A DNA stretch of 39,279 nt from Frankiales bacterium (GTDB taxonomy: Bacteria; Actinomycetota; Actinomycetes; Mycobacteriales; SCTD01). The DNA is taken from contig JAOPWP010000127.1 in assembly GCA_025965615.1 (NCBI GenBank), forward strand, positions 1 through 39,279. Direction: 5' to 3'. The notes below the pieces were generated by a model that was given only the letters and a program-made list of their open reading frames with translations, searched no databases and had not been told where the DNA came from. Positions 33,851-39,279 of this stretch are shown one piece after another. How positions within the stretch are numbered: the stretch's first letter is position 1; each line of letters opens with the position of its first letter. Position numbers and translations under genes: made by a program.

Positions 33851-34675
33851 ATGACCAGCACCCTCGAGATCCGCGACCTGCACGTCACCGTCGAGTCTGA
33901 CGGTGCCGACAAGGAGATCCTCACCGGCGTCACCCTGACGATCCGGGCGGGGGAGACGCACGCCGTGATGGGCCCCAACGGCTCCGGCAAGTCGACCCTC
34001 GCCTACGCCATCGCCGGCCACCCCAAGTACACGGTCACCAGCGGCGCCATCACCCTCGACGGCGAGGACGTGCTCGCCATGAGCGTCGACGAGCGCGCTC
34101 GGGCCGGTGTGTTCCTCGCCATGCAGTACCCCGTCGAGGTGCCCGGCGTCTCCGTCTCGAACTTCCTGCGCTCGTCCGCGACCGCCGTCCGGGGCGAGGC
34201 CCCGAAGCTGCGGCTGTGGGTCAAGGAGCAGAAGGAGGCGATGGCCCGCCTCGAGATGGACCCGGCCTTCTCCGAGCGCAGCGTCAACGAGGGCTTCTCC
34301 GGTGGTGAGAAGAAGCGCCACGAGATCCTGCAGCTCGAGCTGCTGCGTCCCCGGTTCGCCGTCCTGGACGAGACCGACTCCGGCCTCGACGTCGACGCGC
34401 TGCGGGTCGTCTCCGAGGGGATCAACCGGGTCCGCGAGAGCGGGGAGACCGGCGTCCTGCTGATCACCCACTACACGAGGATCCTCAACTACATCAAGCC
34501 CGACTTCGTGCACGTCTTCGTCCGCGGCAAGATCGCCGAGTCCGGCACCGCCGACCTGGCTGACGAGCTGGAGGCGAACGGCTACGCGAAGTACGGCGTG
34601 GAGGCCCTTGCCCCGGCCGGCGGCCGCTCCCTGCCGACGGGGCCGGTGTTGCCCGGGGTGGTGAGCCCGGCATGA
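33851..34675 (+). CDS. sufC: Fe-S cluster assembly ATPase SufC
   Basis: HAVMGPNGSGKSTLAYAIAGHPKYTVTSGAITLDGEDVLAM...GFSGGEKKRHEILQLELLRPRFAVLDETDSGLDVDALR. Confidence 0.97.
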   Translation: MTSTLEIRDLHVTVESDGADKEILTGVTLTIRAGETHAVMGPNGSGKSTLAYAIAGHPKYTVTSGAITLDGEDVLAMSVDERARAGVFLAMQYPVEVPGVSVSNFLRSSATAVRGEAPKLRLWVKEQKEAMARLEMDPAFSERSVNEGFSGGEKKRHEILQLELLRPRFAVLDETDSGLDVDALRVVSEGINRVRESGETGVLLITHYTRILNYIKPDFVHVFVRGKIAESGTADLADELEANGYAKYGVEALAPAGGRSLPTGPVLPGVVSPA

Positions 34676-35946
34676 CGGCGCTGGTCGACGCGGGCCTCGC
34701 CCCGTACGACGTCGAGGTGGTCAGGGCCGACTTCCCGGTGCTCGCGCGCACCGTGTCCGGGCACCCGCTCGTCTACCTCGACAACGCGTCGTCGTCGCAG
34801 AAGCCGCGCCAGGTGCTCGACGCCGAGCGGGAGTTCGTCGAGCAGCACTACAGCAACGTGCACCGGGGGGTCCACACGCTGAGCCAGGAGGCGACCGACG
34901 CCTACGAGGCGGCTCGGACCACCGTCGCGACCTTCCTCGGCGCGAGTGACCCGCACGAGGTGGTCTTCACCAAGAACGCCACGGAGGCCTACAACCTCGT
35001 CGCCTACTCCTTCGGCAATGCCGCTGCTGGTTCACGCTTCTCGGTCGGCCCCGGTGACGAGGTCTGCGTCACCGAGATGGAGCACCACTCCAACCTCGTG
35101 CCGTGGCAGATGCTGTGCGAGCGCACCGGCGCGACCCTGCGCTGGATCCCGCTGACCGACGACGGCCGGCTCGACCTGACCGACCTCGACACGCTCGTCA
35201 ACGAGCGCACCAAGGTGCTCGCCTTCGTGCACGTGAGCAACATCCTCGGGACCGAGAACCCGGTCGACGTGCTCGTCGCCCGGGCCCGCGAGGTGGGGGC
35301 GTTCACGCTGCTCGACGGCGCCCAGTCCGCACCGCACCAGGTCGTCGACGTGCAGCGCCTCGGGGTCGACTTCTTCGTCCTGACCGGCCACAAGATGCTC
35401 GCGCCGTCGGGCGTGGGCGTGCTGTGGGGTCGCAAGGAGCTGCTCGACGCGATGCCGCCCTTCTTGGGCGGTGGCTCGATGATCGAGGTCGTCCAGATGT
35501 CGGGCTCGACCTACGCGCCGGCGCCCGAGCGGTTCGAGGCCGGGACACCCGTGATCAGCCAGGCCGTCGCGCTCGCGGCCGCCTGCGACTACCTGTCGGC
35601 TCTCGGCCTCGACCGGGTCGCCGCGCACGAGCAGGCCCTCACAGGGCGCTTGCTCGACGGCCTCCACGCGCTCGACGGCGTCAGCGTGATCGGCCCGGCG
35701 ACGACCGAGAGTCGCGGCGCTGCCGTGTCCTTCGCGATCGAAGGGGTGCACCCGCACGACATCGGCCAGTCGCTCGACGAGCTCGGCATCGCCGTGCGGG
35801 TCGGCCACCACTGCGCCGCTCCGGTCTGCCGTCGCTACGGCGTGCCCGCTACGACGCGGGCCTCGTCCTATCTCTACAACACCGCCGGTGAGGTCGACGC
35901 GCTGCTCGAGGGCATCGCCACCGTCCAGCGGTTCTGGCGGCGCTGA
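34672..35946 (+). CDS. sufS: Cysteine desulfurase SufS
   Basis: VYLDNASSSQKPRQVLDA...YYSNVHRG-type motif, FTKNATEAYNLVAYSFG, LTGHKMLAPSGVGVLWGRKELLDAMPPFLGGGSMI, VGHHCAAPVCRRYGVPATTRASSYLYNT. Confidence 0.97.
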   Translation: MTALVDAGLAPYDVEVVRADFPVLARTVSGHPLVYLDNASSSQKPRQVLDAEREFVEQHYSNVHRGVHTLSQEATDAYEAARTTVATFLGASDPHEVVFTKNATEAYNLVAYSFGNAAAGSRFSVGPGDEVCVTEMEHHSNLVPWQMLCERTGATLRWIPLTDDGRLDLTDLDTLVNERTKVLAFVHVSNILGTENPVDVLVARAREVGAFTLLDGAQSAPHQVVDVQRLGVDFFVLTGHKMLAPSGVGVLWGRKELLDAMPPFLGGGSMIEVVQMSGSTYAPAPERFEAGTPVISQAVALAAACDYLSALGLDRVAAHEQALTGRLLDGLHALDGVSVIGPATTESRGAAVSFAIEGVHPHDIGQSLDELGIAVRVGHHCAAPVCRRYGVPATTRASSYLYNTAGEVDALLEGIATVQRFWRR

Positions 35947-36401
35947 TGGCTGACGAGTCGCTCTACCAGGAGATCATCCTCGACCACTACCGCAACCCGC
36001 ACCACAAGGGGCTGCGGGACCCGTACGACGTCGAGGTGCACCACGTGAACCCGACCTGCGGCGACGAGGTGACCCTGCGGGTGAGGGTGGCCGACGGCGT
36101 CGTGAGCGACGTGTCGTACGACGGGCAGGGTTGCTCGATCAGCCAGGCCAGCACCTCGGTCATGACCGACCTGGTGATCGGCAGGGCCGTCGACGAGGCG
36201 ATGAAGACCTCGGAGGCGTTCCTCGCTCTGATGCAGAGCCGGGGACAGCTCGAGCCCGACGAGGACGTCCTCGAGGACGGCATCGCCTTCGCCGGCGTCT
36301 CGCGCTACCCGGCGCGGGTCAAGTGCGCCCTGCTGGGCTGGATGGCGTGGAAGGACGCGACCGCACAGGCGGTCGCGGCGAGCTCAGGAGGAGCAGCATG
36401 A
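35946..36401 (+). CDS. sufU: Fe-S cluster assembly sulfur transfer protein SufU
   Basis: YQEIILDHYRNPHHKGLRDPYDVEVHHVNPTCGDEVTLRVRVADG...YDGQGCSISQASTSVMTD...VKCALLGWMAWKDA. Confidence 0.96.
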   Translation: MADESLYQEIILDHYRNPHHKGLRDPYDVEVHHVNPTCGDEVTLRVRVADGVVSDVSYDGQGCSISQASTSVMTDLVIGRAVDEAMKTSEAFLALMQSRGQLEPDEDVLEDGIAFAGVSRYPARVKCALLGWMAWKDATAQAVAASSGGAA

Positions 36402-36808
36402 CGGACGTGACCGAGATCGAGACCACGGCGAGCCAGAGCTCCGCCGCGGCGGCCGAGACCGTGCTCGAGACGCCGACCGTGGGTGACGCGCCCCGCCAGC
36501 GGGCGAGCGAGGACGACATCACCGAGGCGATGAAGGACGTCGTGGACCCCGAGCTCGGCATCAACGTCGTCGACCTCGGCCTGCTCTACGGCAACCAGGT
36601 CCACGAGGACAACACCGTCACGCTCGACATGACGCTCACGTCGGCGGCGTGCCCGCTCACCGACGTCATCGAGGAACAGACCCGCAACGCCCTGGCTCCG
36701 CTCGTCGACGACGTGCGGATCAACTGGGTGTGGATGCCCCCGTGGGGGCCCGACAAGATCACCGACGACGGCCGTGACCAGCTGCGGGCGCTCGGCTTCA
36801 ACGTCTGA
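36398..36808 (+). CDS. sufT: SufT-like metal-sulfur cluster assembly factor (MIP18/DUF59 family)
   Basis: ITEAMKDVVDPELGINVVDLGLLYGNQVHEDNTVTLDMTLTSAACPLTDVIEEQ...VWMPPWGPDKITDDGRDQLRALGFNV. Confidence 0.94.
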   Translation: MTDVTEIETTASQSSAAAAETVLETPTVGDAPRQRASEDDITEAMKDVVDPELGINVVDLGLLYGNQVHEDNTVTLDMTLTSAACPLTDVIEEQTRNALAPLVDDVRINWVWMPPWGPDKITDDGRDQLRALGFNV

Positions 36809-36823
36809 GGCGGCCTGCGGGGC

Positions 36824-38016
36824 TCAGGGCTCGCTCGGCAGGTAGTGCCTTGCCCCGTCGGTGGGGTCGACCCACACCCGCATGACGCGTCCGCTGCTCG
36901 GGTCGCGGAACACCTCGGCCGTCGCGACCCAGTGCTCCTCGTGGGCTCCGGGTTCACCGTGGCGCTTGCGGCCGCCCGGGCGGCTCCCGCCGACCGGCAG
37001 CAGTGGTAGCCCGTCGAGCGCCACCCGGGCACCCGCGCGGGTGGTGGCCGCGTAGAGGTGCGCGAGCCTCGTGTCGAATGCACGGCCCGCCGGCGCAGCC
37101 GCTCCTGGGTCTGGGCAGGGAGCCGGCGGAGGTCGAACCAGGTGACGCGCTCGGTCCACCAGCCGTGATCCTCGGCGCGGGCATCGCGCCGGCGGTCCCT
37201 GGCCACCATGTCGGTGCCGCTGTGGCCCCGCTTGCCATCGGCCTCGATCGCGAGCTTGCGCGCCCCGTCCCCCAGGTCGAAGCGGGCGATGACCCGACCG
37301 GCCTCCTTCAACCGGAACTGCGGCACCAGGTCCGGCAGGACCGGCAGCAGGAGCAGCCGGGCGAGTGTCTCGGCTGGGGACTCCGACCTGCCGTCGGCCG
37401 CGCGGGCGGCCTCCCGCAGTCGTAGCGCACCTGGTCGACCGCGGGCGGCTGCTACGGCGGCGTCGAGCTCTGCGACGGCGACCAGCCGGAGGTGGAGCGC
37501 TGCATCGAGCAGGCAGACCAGCGCCTCGTGGGACAGCAGCCGGGCGCAGCCGACCGCCGTCCGGAGCGGCGAGGTCACCGGAAGGCCGCTGCTCGCGCTG
37601 ACGACGTGCCCCGGCTGGAGCAGGAGTCGCTGTCGACGCAGCACCCGCCCTGCGTGGCGCAGCACCGTGAGGTGCCTGTCGACGGCGACGTCGTCGATCC
37701 GGTGCTGCTCCGCGCCGGTGCACGGGTCGTCGTCGTCGATCAGCGGGAGGCCCCAGAACCGCGCAGCGGTGCGGCCGCAGGCCACGGCTCCTCCCGATCT
37801 TGGTCCTGACGACCCGCCACTGGCGAGGACCGCAGCCCAAGCGCGCTGCTCCGCCGTCGGGACGAACCCGGCGTCACAGTGGACACCGGGCCACAGGGTC
37901 TGCCAGACGCCCGCCTGAAGCAGAGCGCGGACCTGGTGCGGCCGCAGCAGCTGCTCGGCCTGGACCCGGGTCCACACGCCGCAGGAGTGGGCACCGAGGG
38001 AGCTGAGGTCCGCCAT
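36824..38016 (-). CDS. DUF559-like (endonuclease-fold) protein with an apparent frameshift near 37080; the distal part may instead be a separate small gene
   Basis: Start ATG 38016 (MADLSSLGAHSCGVWTRVQAEQLL). DUF559-like core RKLAIEADGKRGHSGTDMVARDRRRDARAEDHGWWTERVTWFDLRRLPAQTQERLRRRA. After this the protein-like reading moves to another frame (LAHLYAATTRAGARVALDGLPLLPVGG...VATAEVFRDPSSGRVMRVWVDPTDGARHYLPSEP*). Confidence 0.55.
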
Positions 38017-38161
38017 GAGCCGACCCTGCCTGGCGCCGCGGGCCGACAGCCAGGCTCGCGGGCGGATCTGTGGAGCGACCGCGTGCGCCCGGAGGTCGAT
38101 CCCTGCGCGACCCGCGCGGCGTGTCCAGCAGCAGACCACCACCCGGCCCGCTGCGTCGGCC

Positions 38162-39043
38162 TCAGACTGCCGGCACCGAGAAGGTGTCGCAGCTGGCCGG
38201 CTTGCCGCTGCCGAGCCCCGTGCGGAACCAGGTCTGGCGCTGCTGGGCCGAGCCGTGGGTCCAGGACTCGGGGTCCACCCGGCCGGTGGACTTCTCCTGG
38301 ATCCGGTCGTCCCCGACCGCTGCCGCGGCTGACAGGCCCTCGGAGATGTCGGCCTCGGTGATCGTGGCGAGGAACCCGGTCGCGACGGCGTTCGCCGCCC
38401 AGGCGCCCGCGTAGCAGTCGGCCTGCAGCTCCAGGCGGACCGATCCCGACTGGGGGCCCTCCTGGTCGCGGGACCGCTGCACTTTCGCGCTCTGGCCGGT
38501 GATGTTCTGGATGTGGTGGCCGTACTCGTGGGCGAGGACGTAGGCCTGCGCGAAGTCGCCGCCCTTTGCGCCGTACTGCGTGCGCAGCACCTCGAAGAAG
38601 CCGAGGTCGATGTAGACGCCGTCGTCGGGCGGGCAGTAGAAGGGGCCGACGGCCGAGGTCGCGCCGCCGCACCCGGTGGAGATCGAGTCCTCGAACAGGG
38701 TGGTGCTGGCCGGCCGGTAGCCCTGCACCTGGCTGCGCCAGAAGGTCTGGATGCTGTTGACCGTGCCGACCACCCGGCAGTCCTCCGAGGTGTCGGCATC
38801 GGCACCGGTCTGGCAGCGCTGGGCGAGCTCGTCGGTGGACGCGCCGCTGAAGCTGCTGTCGTAGGACCCGGTGCTGCCGCCGGTCAGGTCCGCCGGGTTC
38901 ACGCCCAGCACCAGGGCGAGCAGCAGCCCGACGATGCCGAGGCCGCCGCCCCCCACCGCGAGGCCCCGGCCGCCGGGGCCTCGCCGTCCTCGAACGTCGT
39001 TGACCTGGGAGGTGTCGAGCCGGGCGCGGTCGTTGAAGTCCAC
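38162..39043 (-). CDS. YpfJ-family putative neutral zinc metallopeptidase
   Basis: Start GTG 39043; N-terminal [58 protein letters not shown] (HExxH) [18 protein letters not shown]. Confidence 0.94.
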   Translation of the reverse strand: MDFNDRARLDTSQVNDVRGRRGPGGRGLAVGGGGLGIVGLLLALVLGVNPADLTGGSTGSYDSSFSGASTDELAQRCQTGADADTSEDCRVVGTVNSIQTFWRSQVQGYRPASTTLFEDSISTGCGGATSAVGPFYCPPDDGVYIDLGFFEVLRTQYGAKGGDFAQAYVLAHEYGHHIQNITGQSAKVQRSRDQEGPQSGSVRLELQADCYAGAWAANAVATGFLATITEADISEGLSAAAAVGDDRIQEKSTGRVDPESWTHGSAQQRQTWFRTGLGSGKPASCDTFSVPAV

Positions 39044-39116
39044 GGCAGCCGCCTACCCCCGTGACCCGCCGATGATGTTCATCCCGCGTACGGCAGGGCG
39101 CGCGAATCCGCAGGCG

Positions 39117-39122
39117 TAGACT
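39117..39122 (+). promoter_or_regulatory. Putative -10 hexamer TAGACT upstream of the ABC-F gene
   Basis: TAGACT + 7 nt (ggcggac) + GTG at 39130. Confidence 0.5.
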
Positions 39123-39129
39123 GGCGGAC

Positions 39130-39150
39130 GTGCCCTTGACGATCGACTGA
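39130..39150 (+). CDS. Putative leaderless upstream ORF encoding MPLTID
   Basis: GTG CCC TTG ACG ATC GAC TGA located 7 nt after a TAGACT hexamer and 47 nt before the ABC-F start codon. Confidence 0.4.
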   Translation: MPLTID

Positions 39151-39197
39151 GCAGGCGCGAGCCGCCGCCCGTCCGCTGTCGTCCCCTGGAGCCTGTC

Positions 39198-39279
39198 GTG
39201 ATCACCGTGTCAGACGTCGAGCTGCGTGCCGGCGCCCGGCTCCTGCTCGACGGGGTCAGCTTCCGGGTCCAGCCCGGTG
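39198..39279 (+). CDS. ABC-F family ATP-binding protein, N-terminus only (truncated by window edge)
   Basis: GTG 39198: MITVSDVELRAGARLLLDGVSFRVQPG..., typical actinobacterial ABC-F N-terminus. Confidence 0.85.
   Translation, partial: MITVSDVELRAGARLLLDGVSFRVQPG

Noticed and set aside
37060-37100. Programmed -1 ribosomal frameshift in the DUF559-like gene
   Set aside because: No X_XXY_YYZ slippery heptamer is visible at the switch (gcc gtg cat tcg); mutation, assembly error or a separate gene is simpler.

Overview
High-GC actinobacterial chromosome segment, probably Nocardioidaceae-like (inferred from protein style and gene order). Most of it is densely packed housekeeping genes. In order: 3' end of a Rieske protein; uvrC-rapZ-yvcK-whiA; a conserved-looking protein of unknown function; gap-pgk-tpiA; a five-gene peptide ABC transporter (oppABCDF-like); secG; rbpA; a DHFR/RibD-C-like protein; a minus-strand pentose-phosphate operon (tkt-tal-pgi-zwf-opcA-pgl); ctaB plus an ATP-grasp protein; ctaA; a two-gene ABC exporter; a sufR-sufB-sufD-Rieske-sufC-sufS-sufU-sufT operon; an apparently frameshifted DUF559-like gene; a YpfJ-type zinc metallopeptidase; and the start of an ABC-F ATPase. 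I saw no tRNA, rRNA, CRISPR, phage or transposon signal. No obvious new multi-gene system is visible. The best second-look items are mostly non-coding or translational: a probable leaderless 6-codon upstream ORF before the ABC-F gene; a recurring TANNNT-N6/7-GTG leaderless-start architecture, including identical TAGGCT hexamers at ctaA and ctaB; a structured oppA leader with mutually exclusive hairpins, one masking the Shine-Dalgarno; three consecutive hairpins between oppA and oppB; two long intergenic palindromes; a frameshift in the DUF559-like gene; and two operon-embedded proteins of unknown function (after whiA and after ctaB).
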